From Gigaspora rosea (lineage: Eukaryota; Glomeromycota; Glomeromycetes; Diversisporales; Gigasporaceae): a stretch of DNA of 64,000 nucleotides. The translations under genes were made by a program, and so were the position numbers. Positions 12,388-24,611 of this stretch are shown one piece after another (position 1 is the first letter of the stretch; each line of letters begins with the position of its first letter). The stretch covers positions 186,470 through 250,469 of the forward strand of contig QKWP01000342.1 of NCBI GenBank assembly GCA_003550325.1, written 5' to 3'. The notes under the pieces are model-generated. The model searched no databases, was not told where the DNA came from, and saw only the letters and a program-made list of their open reading frames with translations.

Positions 12388-12720
12388 GCCAGTTTTAATA
12401 TTTGATCCAAATTATAACCTAGATCATAGCTGGGTTGAATATCTAATCCAGATTATAACCCAGTTATAGCCCAGGTTGATTATCTGATCCAGATTATAAC
12501 CCGGGTCATAGCCCAGGTTGAATATCTGATCCAGATTATAAACTATGTCATAGCCCGGGTTGAATATCTGATCCAGATTATAACCCAGGTCATAGCCCAG
12601 GTTGTATATCTGATCCAAATTATAATCCGGGTTGAGTATCTGACCTCTATTATCTGATCTGGATCATGACCTGAGTTAATTATTTGACCTGTCATCACTA
12701 TTATCTAATCCGGGTCAGAA
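12388..12720. repeat. 42-bp minisatellite
   Basis: The unit, beginning TTGAATATCTGATCCAGATT and ending CATAGCCCAGG, repeats about seven times with increasing divergence at the edges. Because 42 is a multiple of three, the minus strand (12424-12618) stays open and reads a 14-residue repeat like NLGYDLGYNLDQIF. There is no start context or other coding evidence, so I regard the open frame as a consequence of the repeat length. Confidence 0.85.
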
Positions 12721-12775
12721 TACTAGTTTAATTAATTATTTTATTCATAAAGTAGACAGGGGTAATTTGACGAAT

Positions 12776-12958
12776 AGGGGTAATTTGACGAATTGAGAAT
12801 AATTGGCAATATATCGTGATCCTGTGATCGGATCCGAACAATTTTTATACCATTCGAATCCTCTCTTTGAGAGAATTCGAATGATAAAAAAATTGTTTGG
12901 ATCCGATCACGGGATCACAATATATTGCCAATTATTCTCAATTCGTCAAATTACCCTA
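12776..12958. repeat. Long foldback palindrome, CTCACTGAG family
   Basis: Arms of about 85 bp are near-perfect inverse copies meeting at CTCTCTTTGAGAG near 12860-12872. Outer parts include AATTGAGAATAATTGGCAAT and its complement. It lies between the left end and the transposase gene of the second transposon. Confidence 0.85.
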
Positions 12959-13205
12959 ATTATATTATATACATGCGTTAAATTACATCGCGACATATAA
13001 GCATCAAATTTGGTACACGAACGGTTTCGTATAACAAATACATTGAGAATGTTATTACAACATCTATGCACTAATAAATACCCAGAAAAATTTCAGAATC
13101 ACGTTATTTTGAACTTTGTCGCTTCGCTTTTTAACTCGTTAAACGTATCAAACTTTTAATTTTTTTAACTTTTTATTCACCTATTATGTAATAAATTAAA
13201 TAAAT

Positions 13206-14930
13206 ATGGGAGTATCTTATATTGAAAGAGGTGAGGCAATCCGTGCTGCACTTAAAAAAATAGATGATTGCCCTGTTGGTTCCAAGCCCCCAAGTATAAA
13301 TAGCTTGGTGAAAGACTTTGGTCTTTCAGAAGCTACCCTAAGGCGTGCGGTTAAAAATGGTGGTCCCCCTAAACGTCCAGGTGCACCCAACGTTCTTACT
13401 AGTCATGAAGAAACCCAACTTGTTGGTTATTGCCTTAATATGCAAAAACTTGGGTTTGGGTTAACAAGAAGTGGAGTTAATCATTGTGACATGGAAATTG
13501 TGCGACTTAATAATCGATCACATCCTTTTGGTGAAAATGGGCCAGGTCAAGACTGGTGGGAACGTTTTATGAGGGACCACCCAGAATTATCATTTTGTAT
13601 ACCTCAAAACTTATCAGAAGCACGAGCACAAAAAGCCAATAAAACCGTTGTCACTGATCATTTTAACAAGCTTAAAAAAATTATCGATGAAAATTCTCTT
13701 ACTGTGGCACAAATATGGAACATGGATGAAACTGGGTTTGTTATCGTACCAAAATTAGAAAAGGTTATAGCAAAAAAGGGCTCACGTCAAATTCATAAAA
13801 TTGCGCATGGGAATTCTCACGATCATATCTCGGTTGAACCCACAATTTCAGCTGCTGGATCTTTTATTCCACCTTTAATTATTTATAAAGGTGTTCGTAC
13901 GATTCCTGGTTTATTAGAAGGTGCACCACCAGGAACCGTAATGGGTTTTACAACTACAGGATACATGCGTAAAGACCTCTTCCAAATGTATATTGACCAT
14001 TTTGTTAAATCAATCCCACCCACTAGACCCGTATTACTAATGCTAGATGGTCACAAAAGTCATATAAGCTATACAATCATCGATTTTTGTCGTAACAACG
14101 GCATCCTTCTTTATGCACTCCCGCCACATACAACCCATGTTTTGCAGCCTTCAGAAATTCCTTTCGCAAAACTAAAAAAATTATACAGTAAGGGATGTGA
14201 AAAATATAGCAATGAAAATAATGGCATAGTAGTAACAAAACGAACCTTCGCAAGAGTTTTTGGTGCTACTTTCCTTGAAACTTATTCACCACAAGCTATT
14301 TGTAGCGCCTATAAAATGACAGGAATTTGGCCATTTGACCCAGATGCTATTAGTTCTGACCATTTAGACCCTTCATTAACAACTGAACGGTTCGACATCT
14401 CACCTTCATATGGCCAACCTTTTGTTCAACCAGCTGAATCGTCTTCGTCAACCCAAATTTCGCCTAATTAAAATCATCCTCATTCCACTTAATTGAATGT
14501 TGACGAACTAATAAAAGAAAATATGATGCTTAGGAATGAGAATGGTTTATTGAAATCCCAACTTTCAGCAGTAGAAAAGGAACTAGATACTTACAAAAAC
14601 CCTGGGACATGTTCTTTGCATTCGGCTCTTAAGTATCTGGCTCCTCGTACTCCAGTTTCAGCAGAAGGTACAGAAGACCAGACAGAATCTGATCAACCTT
14701 CTCCAAGGAAAAAAAGAAAGACACTCCCTTTTTCCCAGCTCCTTACTAATGAAGAAAGTTGGCGTGAACTAGAAGAGTTAAACAAGGAGGCAGAACGAAA
14801 ATCCGAAGAAGCAAGGCGAAAAAAAGAGGTTGCGGCCCAAAAAAAGAAGCTGCAGCCCAAAAAAAGGAAGCCGCAGCCCAAAAAAAGCTGCACAGGAACA
14901 ACAGTGAGCCCAGAAGACTCAGGAAAATAG
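13206..14930 (+). pseudogene. DDE transposase, near-intact, two clustered stops and one slip
   Basis: A 421-codon frame (13206-14471) has a Psq-type helix-turn-helix (residues about 25-55), a CENP-B-like region around GQDWWERFMRDHP, and a DDE_1 domain. Catalytic positions are D174 (NMDETG), D281 (LLMLDGHKSH) and E317 (LQPSEIPFAK), a DD35E arrangement where relatives usually show D. The same frame continues past TAA at 14469 and TAA at 14490 into a coiled-coil tail (NVDELIKEN...). Near 14835 an A-run slip moves the EAAAQKK repeats into another frame; that frame ends at TGA 14905. Point decay of a recently mobile copy is the simplest reading. Confidence 0.82.
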
Positions 14931-15399
14931 GAAGGTCATTAAAAAAAGATAGAGAAATATGAAATATATATTTTTTTATTAATTATTAAAATTCGTCAAA
15001 TTACCCCTTAATCTTAAAATTTCAATTTTTTGGTAATGTATGCAAAAGCGATGATTTATACAGATTTGATTTGTCATACCTTTTTTTTTTATTAGATCTA
15101 TTCCAAATATGGCTTAGTTTTATAACCGCAAATTTCCGGAAATTTACATGGGTTAATAAAAGTTTATTCGATAGTACTGTCAAATTACCCCTGTCTACTT
15201 TATGATAATATAAAATAAATTTAATTAAATAAAAGATCATATGTACTGATTAACTTGAGTTCAGATCCGGAATAGAAAATTTATTAAGTTAATTCAGTAT
15301 ATTCAAAGGTAATATATATAAAAATATTTGTTCTGGAAGTTTTAGTTTGGATTATCAAGAGTTCGGTATATAGAGGGCTGGATTAGAGAGAGGCAACTG

Positions 15400-16090
15400 T
15401 ATGTATATTCATACTCAAACTAGTTTACAAACATCATACTAGTCAAATCTGACTCAAACTTAAATAAAAGTCTAAATACAAAAATTTGATTAGTAATAAA
15501 AGCTACAAAAGCACTTGAAGTAAACAATTTTATATGTGCTGCTATTTGAAGATTATTATTTAAACCCAATTTCCCAAATTGATTTACAAGTAAAAAAGGG
15601 CTATTTTAATGTATAATACTCAATATATTAGCAATTTTCTCAATTGCAATATAGTAAATACCAATACAGTATAATGACATGTGATGCATTTCATAATATA
15701 TTAGGTTAGTGCAATTCAGAATATCGATAATCAAAAATAAGGCATTTTTTATAGTAATCATTATGTACTATAATTGAGACAAAAACTGTTAAAGTAGTGT
15801 TTGGTTAAACAATACTTATATTATAGATAAATATAGTATATATTATGTGATTGCATATTGTGATATTTAAGTGCATAATTTACATTTTTACCAAATTTAA
15901 TATATTGCCCAAATTTTTATGAAATTTTGCAGACATACTCTATTAAAAATGCCTTATAACCAGTTTAGGTTTAAATTGAAATCTAAACCACAAAGTTTTA
16001 TTCTTTAGGACATAAAGAACAAACCTTGTAGATTAGTTTTACATTTTATAAATTTTTAAAAAAGGAGTAGCATTTTTTGTAAAGCTATTT
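15400..16090. other. AT-rich DNA, nothing recognised
   Basis: No repeats with clear ends and no coding pattern were found. The composition shifts toward A/C-rich near 16090, where the LINE 5' region appears to begin. Confidence 0.4.
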
Positions 16091-16725
16091 TTTATGTAGA
16101 TTTAAAGCTGCTGACACCATAATAAGACAAAACGAACAATAGTCTGCTGATCATTTGGTCCAAATTGGGAGTATAGTAAAAACAACAAACTTCGTTGACA
16201 CGACAAGGAAAAACAACTGGCACAACACAAATACCGAATGAACATAAAGGGTTAACTAAATAGAAAGCTCTTAAAAAAGATTCTCTGGATAAAAGATAAC
16301 TTCAAGAGAAGAACAAAAACTGCAGTTCTAAAGTTAACGAACAAAACGATCTCTTAAATAACAAGCACCATACTGGAAATACAAGTCAAACTCCTAAGAA
16401 TCTCTCGTCATAAACATACAACAACAAACCCTCCTACACAACAAAGGGACAATAACTTTCGCAGTTAGTTAAAAAAAAAATAAAATAATCGGTGGTAATA
16501 TAACAGGCACACAATAATTTTCTAAAAACAAAGACACAACTGGGAAATTCCACTTGACTCTGAACTGTCGATCAATCAGGATTATGTAAATACAACAAAC
16601 CGATAAGAAGTAAACAAACCAACAGATAAACAAACACGTACTAATCACGTGTTAGAAAAACAAACAAACTAATCGATCGATCGAATACACAAACAATAGA
16701 ATTACGCATAGAAGTTAGGAAAGAC

Positions 16726-18090
16726 ATGGACCATCTACAAACCAATAAAAATATATTCACCAAAAAATTTCAAGAAATCAAACAAGACCTACTCAACCAA
16801 GAAGGGAACGTGCTTAAAAAGGACAAATACATTGCCACTTGGCTGGGGCTGCATAATTCAGGCCTAGTTATCTTAATTAGAAGAGCCATTGAAGTATATA
16901 GCAACATAAGCTACAAGCAATCGGTGAAAAAAAATCTCATACAAGAAGAGTTGGAGTTTGTAAAATTTAGAGAAAAGATAGAATCAAGACCAGATAAAAA
17001 TCAAGAGATAGCAGAGTTTAAGAAAAATAAACTACATAAAATTCAAAAAATCTTAATAGACAACGAATGCGGTACAATAGACTATGGACTAGAAGAAATA
17101 CAAAATAGAGAAAAAACAGAGAAAGTAAGAACAGCACAAGAATCGTCATTAAAAAACTTACACAAAAACCCGAACAAAACACTAGTCCAGAATATGAATA
17201 TTCACAAAAATGGAAGTAGCAACAGAACCTGAGATAGAAGTTCAAGTAATATTAGCTGCAGAACACAATCATAACAAAAGGAAAATAAACGAGACAGCTA
17301 TTGAACAACAAGCGAAACTAGTAATATGCAGGAAATAAGAAAAAAATACAAAGCACGCGAAGACATCTATAGCTTGGCATAGACAAACAATTCGCATAGA
17401 TTCTTTATTAAAAAGCAGCAGAGAATGCAAACATATCAATTTACTTTATGGGATATCCCTTTAGGTACACAAGGTTACAGAATTAAAAAGGCCCTAACCT
17501 ACTATGGAGAGCAACAATTATAGAATTTCGTACTTTAAAAACCATGAAAGCAGCATATTTTGAAATTAGAACTCACAATCATGCTAAATACTAAGCAATA
17601 AAGGAGGCCTGGTTCATCCAATTCGGAAATGGTAAAACACTTAGGACTACACCAGGGGAGTTCGCCCATAGCACATTAGAAAACAGAAATGCATACAAGT
17701 TATCTCTCAAATATATCCCAGGAAATGCAACAGACGCAGCTTTATTAAGACAGCTCGAGGTCAATAAAAGCAAAGGTGGCATATATATCTAGAAATAGCA
17801 ATGGTAATCAAAGACAACATGCTACAGTATACTTCAAAAATAAGATAGATAGAGAAAGGGCTGCTAGAAGAACAGTATACTACTATAACACAAGATTGGA
17901 CTGGCCACTAGGTAGAAAACAAAAAGAGGTTGTACCAATAACCCCTATGGAACAGAACGCACCGAACCCAGAGACCCAATTTCAATATAGTAGCTCCGGA
18001 GTAGAAAATATAGGAAACAATACAATGATACTAGATGGACAGGAGACGAAATCTGAGTTACACAAATGTAGTCAAAAGCATAAAGGGTAA
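16726..18090 (+). pseudogene. LINE ORF1-like region, frameshifted
   Basis: An open frame 16726-17232 (168 codons, lysine-rich, predicted helical) is followed by shifted pieces at about 17424-17790 and 17776-18090. Fragments such as FTLWDIPLGTQGYRIKKAL and QFGNGKTLR fit an RRM-like nucleic-acid-binding ORF1 protein that I associate with Glomeromycotina LINEs. Several stops lie between 17232 and 17776. Function is inferred from position upstream of the endonuclease/RT. Confidence 0.55.
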
Positions 18091-18191
18091 AAAGTCTTAT
18101 ACCCAAACAAAAAACCTAAAGAATCGGCACTCCCTTATCCGAGAACAGCTTGTTAGTAAGCATTTTTGAAAAACTCAAAAAACTCAAAAAT

Positions 18192-18213
18192 GTGGGAAGG
18201 GTACCCTTCCCAC
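18192..18213. repeat. Perfect 22-bp palindrome
   Basis: GTGGGAAGGGT followed by its exact reverse complement, G-rich against an AT-rich background, just upstream of the MITE inside the LINE. Confidence 0.9.
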
Positions 18214-18224
18214 TAGATCCTAGG

Positions 18225-18760
18225 GGCATCGATAAATAACATTATACAAGAGGGGGTTGGACGAACGATAACGTTTTTCTCAATAAGTAGGGGGGTCAAA
18301 AAAATATAACGTAATTTTTTTAGAAAAAATTGGCTAAAAATTGATCCAGTGGTCCAAATTTAATGATTTTGGTACCATTCGATTCGACTCGGTGAGAGGA
18401 GTCGAATGGTACCAATTTCATTTGATTTGGATCACTGGTTCAAATTTTATTGGCTAAATACTATTGGTTATTATTTTTTCTTATAAAATTACTAAAAAAT
18501 TAATAGTTTTTTGTGACCAACTATTGATCCAGTAATCCAAAAGAAATAATTTTGGTATCATTGGATTCGTCTCACTGAGACGAATCGAATGGTACCTAAA
18601 TTATCCAAATCGGATAACTGTGTCACAATATATTCAAGTTTTTGTAAAATTTTATATATAACCATACGGATTTTGAAAAATTTTTTTATATAGTAGGGGG
18701 TTCCAGCGCTACTATTAGGGGGTACCTATGAGGTGGTACATAACGTTATTTATGGATGCC
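18225..18760. mobile_element. MITE inside the LINE, with two palindromes
   Basis: The ends GGCATCGATAAATAAC and, read inward, GGCATCCATAAATAAC are inverted repeats. TCCTA follows the element and precedes it, a likely short target duplication. It contains two CTCACTGAG-family palindromes (18342-18452 and 18524-18626). The first codons of the open frame starting at 18733 are therefore MITE sequence, not LINE. Confidence 0.7.
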
Positions 18761-18769
18761 TCCTAATGG

Positions 18770-19580
18770 GCGCACCAGTTGATCAGAAGAAATGTAAAGG
18801 ACAAAGGTGTTTTTTACAAGTAATGGGAGAACGGCTTCTACCAAAATTAGACTTTTTAAAAATAGGGTTCCATAATATTAATGGTATTAGAAATAACATT
18901 ACAAAAATTCAGGAATTAATCGATTATGGGTTTGAATGCAGTATAGACTGTATAGGGGTACTAAAAACCAATATAAATAACAAGAAATTGCAACTGAGTA
19001 AAGTTGATATGAAGGACTATAGGTTTTATGGTACTAGAGAAAAGATAGATAAGAAAAAAGTGTCAGGGGCAGCTATGCTAATAAAAAAAGATTGGCAAAA
19101 ATATCTTACAGAGGTATCTACACTGGATAACTACTCCCTTAGGGCGACATTGAAATTTAAACAGCTAACTATAATAATTTGGATAATTTATATCTCTCAG
19201 AATGATACTGAGACTCAAAATAGGATTCAACAAAGAGTTGTACTTGACTTCACAAAGCGAAAAGGCAACACAAAATTGATAATAGGGGGATCTAAATGCA
19301 AGAGAGGACAAGATAACGAGAATAGATGATACGGAAATAGATTGTAATGCAACATCAAAGTTTGTATACTTTCCTCTTACAAAATAGCTAAAGCGTATAG
19401 GCTTTGCAGATACATTTAGACTTCTGAATCCCACAGCAAGAAATACACTTAGATGAATGGAAAGTATAGTTCAAGAATAGATTATATATGGGTAGACCAA
19501 GATATTAAGAGCTTAGTGTGCGAGTGTGATATAGCCGATATGGAATACTGCACAGGGAGCGATCTATAGCTCATTTGGGA
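18770..19580 (+). pseudogene. LINE AP-endonuclease domain, inactivated
   Basis: The segment KIGFHNINGIRNN followed by DCIGVLKTNI fits the exonuclease-endonuclease-phosphatase fold that nicks target DNA. The acidic residue expected in the GI(S/L)ET motif is replaced by lysine, and the GDLN-type motif has become GGSKCK. Downstream, DIADMEYCTGSDL keeps the SD of the final SDH motif but the histidine is lost. Frameshifts follow 19329, so the domain cannot be functional. Confidence 0.65.
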
Positions 19581-20479
19581 CATAATTTTTACAAGTCCAC
19601 TGATAGGTACCAGATCTCACGGGGAGCAAAGAAGAGCGAACTTGGATGAAGGACATATATACCTATACGATAAAGCGGACAGGAGGATTGGAAAAACTAT
19701 AGGAGCCTGCTCGACAAGTACGTTCTAAAAGACTGGAATAAAGAGAAGATGATGAAGGAGAAAAATGGAGATCTAAATAAGAATAGTGTGACAGAAACAT
19801 CAATTAACGAAGCATGGGAGAAATTGGTCTATGGATAAACAGAGCCGCAAAGAAAACTATCCCATGCAAAAAGGTCAAAAACACACTTGAGGAAAAACAA
19901 AAACTTGTGACCTGGAACCCCAGATATAGATGGCTAAAGGAATTACGGAAGATTTGTAGATGAGCAAAAAAGAATCTAGGCAACACAATAGACATAATTG
20001 AAGGCGTAGGGTTCATGGCAATGATAGCAAAAATAAATAGTCATAATGATACCTATATCCTATTTATAGACACATGCTGGACTCAAGAATGGCTTGACCA
20101 GGCGCGAACATGGAGTAAATAATTGAAAATAAGATAGTATCAGAACAAAGAGTTGAAAAAGAAAAAGAAATTAGAGAATACGTAGAAAGGGGGTTCGGTA
20201 TGATAGGTAACGAGAAAAAGAGAATGCTAAACAGCATATTAGAAAGGCCCTGGCAGAAAATAAAGATTGAAAGAATTCTCATTGAGGACAATAATAAAGA
20301 GGATGGCACTCAGCTAATTCATGAACCAGACAAAGTAAAAAGGGCATTGCAGACTATTACAAGAAGCAATACAGCAGTCCCAGTCCTATAAAAGAACAAT
20401 TACCAGAAGACTGGCAGCAAGAATATAGCCCAAAGAAATGGATTCATGAGGAATGGTACTCCCAGTATTGCAAGAGATA

Positions 20480-21988
20480 GAACCTTAGGAGTAGGAGGAC
20501 GCCATGGCCAAAACTTTGAATAATTTAGCACCAGGAGCTTCAGGAATTGGTTACATCCTTCTGAGAAACATAGGCCCATGAACCAAAGAGTTTATTCTAA
20601 AACTCCTTAACGCAATCTGAAAAAAAGGAATTTACCCCAGAAAATAAAGATCAGAATGGTATTTCCTATACTAAAAATTGCGGAATGGGACCTAAACATG
20701 CAAAAAATGTGACCCATATTGCTACTGGAAGCAGCCAAAAAATGCTTTATTAGGATAATACAGAGGAGGTTGAATAAAATAATAGTAGAGAAGCAGATCC
20801 TCAAAGGCCTCAACTTTGTAGGACTTTCTGGAGAAAGCACACAAGAGCCTTTACATATCATAAACAACCTCATTGAGAAAGCAAAAGAAAAAGAAAAAGA
20901 ACTATGAATCGTCCTTCGTGACATTAAAAAAGCTTTCGACTCAGTACGACTCGGCAGCCTCAAAGAAGCGATGAAGAGAATTAAATTCCCACCCCATACT
21001 AATAGATCTTTTTGACAATAGAGAAATCAAAATAATTACAAAATTTGGTCTAACAGAAGGCTTTCGAGCAAATGAGGGAATAGACCAAGGGGAGGTAATT
21101 TCTCCTCTGCTTTTGAGGATATATTTCGATCCTTTACTAGTTTATCTCCAAAAAATGGGTGTTGGGGCAAGGATAGAGGTGAAATGGCCTACTAATCCTA
21201 GAAACGATCAAGTGTGAAAAGATGAAATAGTAGTTGGCGGGCTCGTATACGCTGACGATACAGTTCTAATAGCAGAGTTCAAGGAAGAAATCCAAAGAAT
21301 AATAGATATGGATGTAAAATTTTTTGAGGTTAACTCAATTGAGTTGAACCCGAAGAAAACAGAAATTGTAGTCTATAGCATAAAAAAGGATAGAAGCACT
21401 TCATCACTTTTATTTTGTAAAGGAAAGCAAGAGGTTCGAATAAAAAAGGAAAAAGACCTAACCCGATACCTTGGAATCTGGATAGCAGCAAGAGGTGGTA
21501 GAAGAAGCACAAAAATAAGGCTTAAACGTGAAACAGCAGAATTAGCACATCTGATAAAGCCCAAGGAAATCACTATTGAACAAGCCAAATACATCAACAA
21601 CAAAATACTACTACCCAGGCTGGAATATAAACTAAACCTAATCCTTTTAAACAAACAAGAGTGCAATGTCATACAAAGCCCAATGGTACAGGTAGTAAAG
21701 TGGAAAATAGAGGCAGAAAGGACCCTAACGAACTCTCTCATATACTACCCAGATATTGTGGGCCTCAAATCACTTTGGCAGAGGCACTGCGAACACTCAA
21801 TAACAGAATGGTTAATCAGACTAAATAACCTGAAACTTGCAGAAGAGACAATGAGATTAAGACTCAAGGTAGCACAACTAGAACTGTGCTCTACAGAACT
21901 GATCTGGCTACTAAATGAGGACCTAATAAATAGAGAAAAGTGGCTAAATAATCTAAACACAGCAATTTTAGGCATAGCAAAACATTAA
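20480..21988 (+). pseudogene. LINE reverse transcriptase domain, broken
   Basis: Shifted pieces read RT motifs in order: SG..G near 20540, LRDIKKAFDSV with the first catalytic aspartate (20915-20947), EGFRANEGIDQGEVISPLL (21060-21100) and the intact YADD box at 21247-21258 (VYADDTVLIAE). The longest clean frame is 21308-21988 (226 codons), covering thumb and connection. Stops occur at least at 20399, 20580, 20617 and 20907, so target-primed reverse transcription is no longer possible from this copy. Confidence 0.8.
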
Positions 21989-22454
21989 AAATCTCAATAG
22001 ATAGCAAGCTGAATGAGAACGACAAGCGAATTATGCATCCTTAAAATAAGGACACGGAGATCAGAAAAATTCTGGAGATGAATAAATGGTGCAGAAATAC
22101 GCAAAGTATCAAGAGACTAAAGATCTGGTATCTGGAACAAATTACAACAAGGAGGAATCATTGTTTATTAACCTGGTAGCAAATAAAGAAAATCAGGAAT
22201 CACCCAACCAAAGGGCGAATCCCAAACTGGTTCCGAGTGGTAGAACAAATAGTATTAACAAATAAGGAAACAAGAATAATCAAGCCAGAGTTCCAGATAC
22301 CTTCTAGCGAGAATGGCCTCTTGATACAAGAAAATAAGAAAAGAATTTCAATGGAATGCTCGAAAAAGGAGTGGATCCTAGGAGTCGACAAAAAAGAAAA
22401 TAAACTGATACTGGTAGAGTTATAGACAAGCGCCCAGATTCGCAAGTCGAAGTT

Positions 22455-23210
22455 ATGGAATGGAAAGAGAACAACAAAAAGAATCAGTATAGCTCAAAAA
22501 GGAAGAACCCCGCAAGAAGAATTAAGGAAAAATTAAACCAAGACAGAACAATACTGAGCCGTAACAATTGGATTAGAAGAGAAACCGGCAGCTGGCAGAT
22601 TTTAATGGACCTAGATAATTTAAAAGAAACACAAGATCTAAATATATCAAATAAAGAAGAAAGTACTATGATGCATATGAAAAGATTAGAAACATGGCAT
22701 ATCGTTAGCATAAAAAAACTGATCTCGAGTGAAAAGAAAAGACAGGAGCTTGAAGAAGTACTGCTCTTCAACAGGAGATTTAATAAGCTCTCATTCTACA
22801 TGGACGGCTCACTTGGAAATACAGGAGAGAAAGGCTATAGAGCAGGTTATAGTGTAGTACAAATAGATGAGGATAATAGAATAGTTAGAGAAACAAAAGG
22901 TAGAATTGAAGAGTGGTTCTCCTCTACAAGGTCAGAACTAACAGGTATCCTAGAAGCCTTACTAATCTCTCCCTCTTCAAGCTTTGTTGATATCTAAACA
23001 GATAGCCAAGCAGCAATTCAAAGCATATAATTTTTGGAAAGTTTCGATTCACACAGAAGCTGGTGTAAGATTAAAACAGCAGTTTATTAGGCAAGATTAA
23101 AGAGAACATAATAGGCAAAAAACTGAATCTAACCCTACATAAAGTAAAGGCGCACTCAGGAATATCACTAAATGAAAAGGCAGACGTTTTGGCAAAGGAG
23201 GCATTATTGC
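22455..23210 (+). pseudogene. LINE RNase H domain
   Basis: YMDGSLGNTG, TRSELTGILEAL and TDSQAAI supply the first three acidic residues of RNase H, and KAHSGISLNEKADVLAKEA the histidine and last aspartate. A stop at 22995 and frameshifts between 23030 and 23130 split the domain. Its presence argues for an I/Tad1-like LINE. Confidence 0.8.
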
Positions 23211-23483
23211 TACCAGACCAAATGGTAATAAGGATGGAAGCTACGAGGGTTTTTATATACCCCTACCTGGCAAGACTTTTGAATAGAGGTTCCAATAAGA
23301 AAATTTGTTAAAAGAATAATAGATACTTATTATAAGGCCGAATGGTCATTCTTTAGACACCAAAAAGATGAATCACATACCAGAAGGGATGAATATAAGA
23401 ATTGGAGAACCTTTAAAAGCCTATGGCAAAACATCCAAAAGACAAAAACTCTTAATAAAAAAGACAATAAAAGATGGGCATTT

Positions 23484-24160
23484 ATGGTAAAAGTAATCAA
23501 TGGTTCCCTTCCTGCTCTGGTAAAAAGATCATATGATCAATCCAATCTGTACTCGAGCACCAAGTATCAGAAATGTACGACAAAAGAGAAATCTTCAGAA
23601 CATCTGGCCATGTGTTCTTCAGACTTAGAATTTTGGAACCAGGATGAGACAGAAATAATCAAGAAAGTTTGAACCTCATTACCAAGCGAAGAACAACAGA
23701 AGATAAGCTGGCAGCGCTTACTAAGAACCTTGACTAACGGAGACCTATCTCCCGATCAAAGAAGAATCCTTCTAATGAGAGGTATTATAAAACTGGAAGT
23801 CAGAAGGAAACTAGAAGAGTGCGGCCTAGGTAATAAAACGATCAATCAGATACTACTTTTATGGTTAGAAGAGTGAACATCGAGTTTTCAAATAAAGGTA
23901 TGGAAAGAAAGATGCGAAAAGACAGTAAACTGGAAAAAAAAGTAGAAATATCCGCCAAGAACAAAAGAAAGAAAAGTGAAAAGAGAAAGTCCCGTAAATT
24001 AGAAAAATCTAGCACCATTGAAAACGAAAAGGACCAAACTAAGAAAAATTCAGATATCCAAGGTGCGAAGAAAGGAGAGTAGAAAGAATGCTTCAGGATT
24101 ACTTGTGACGAGATTAAAAGGTGGATAGAAACAGGTGTATTTAGTTGGTAGAACAATAAT
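23484..24160 (+). pseudogene. LINE C-terminal tail with zinc-knuckle-like segment
   Basis: The frame 23484-23672 contains KCTTKEKSSEHLAMCS, a Cys...His...Cys arrangement typical of LINE C-termini after RNase H. The text continues in another frame (LPSEEQQKISWQRLLRTL) to about 23875 and then a very lysine-rich stretch. No full CCHC is visible. Confidence 0.5.
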
Positions 24161-24250
24161 TAATGCGATCATGACGGCCTCAGAACCAAGTCAGTGAAGT
24201 CCTACATTGAGAATTACTCGATAAAGGAGGGAGACAAATTCTAAATTGGC

Positions 24251-24600
24251 AGGTCACACACAGGTGCCTTGAGTAACCAGGTGAGCAGTAGTTTAATTGT
24301 AAGGCACAAAGTACCAAAAATAGTAATAGCATTAGATAATGTAACTATTTTTATAAATAAAAGTATGGCATGATCGCCAATTAAATAAAAAAATGCCTTA
24401 AAACTATACACTTCATGATATTTACATAACACTCTATTCCTGGTATAAAGAATGTATCTGGTATACTAGATCAGATTATTCCCAAATTGAGAAAAGTATT
24501 AAGTATAATTACATTTATTAAACCTTTAAGTACATTTGTTTTAATTAATTACAGAATTAACAATCTGTTTGGATTTTTTTTATTAGATGAAAAAAAAGGA
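24251..24600. other. AT-rich DNA between LINE and SINE
   Basis: No coding pattern and no repeat ends were recognised. Confidence 0.4.
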
Positions 24601-24611
24601 TTGGTTAAAGA

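Larger units (their letters stand above)
12745..15205 (+). mobile_element. Second DDE transposon (pogo/jerky-like) with 27-bp perfect TIRs
   Basis: The 27-bp ends at 12745-12771 and 15179-15205 are perfect inverted copies, including ATAAAGTAGACAGGGG. GTCAAATTACCCC motifs recur inside both ends (12771-12788, 12948-12958 and 14993-15006), as subterminal sites. The element carries a DDE transposase (13206-14930). The exact cut site is unclear: no perfect TA adjoins the 27-mers, so the true terminus may be the internal CAGGGG. Confidence 0.75.
12042..15399. mobile_element. CAGTTGCC-ended Tigger-like element with nested insertions
   Basis: The left end CAGTTGCCTCTCTCTTATCC and the right end, read inward, CAGTTGCCTCTCTCTAATCC are flanked by TA (12040-12041 and 15400-15401). 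The same family appears at 36446-36648. Inside are a 42-bp minisatellite and a second DNA transposon (12745-15205), so the outer element is older. It shows no transposase of its own. Confidence 0.72.
16090..24250 (+). mobile_element. Non-LTR retrotransposon (LINE; APE, RT, RNase H), decayed
   Basis: An A-rich plus strand carries, in order, an ORF1-like region, an AP-endonuclease-like domain, reverse transcriptase, RNase H and a C-terminal knuckle-like segment. The order and the RNase H suggest the I/Tad1 side of fungal LINEs. Many stops and frameshifts break the frames, and a MITE (18225-18760) separates ORF1 from the endonuclease. Both outer limits are estimates; no poly-A tail or target duplication was found. 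Confidence 0.8.

Noticed and set aside
12424..12618. 64-codon minus-strand ORF with 14-residue repeats
   Set aside because: It is fully explained by the 42-bp minisatellite, whose length is a multiple of three.
19165..22771. Several minus-strand ORFs rich in F, L and S
   Set aside because: They are shadows of the A-rich plus-strand LINE coding region.
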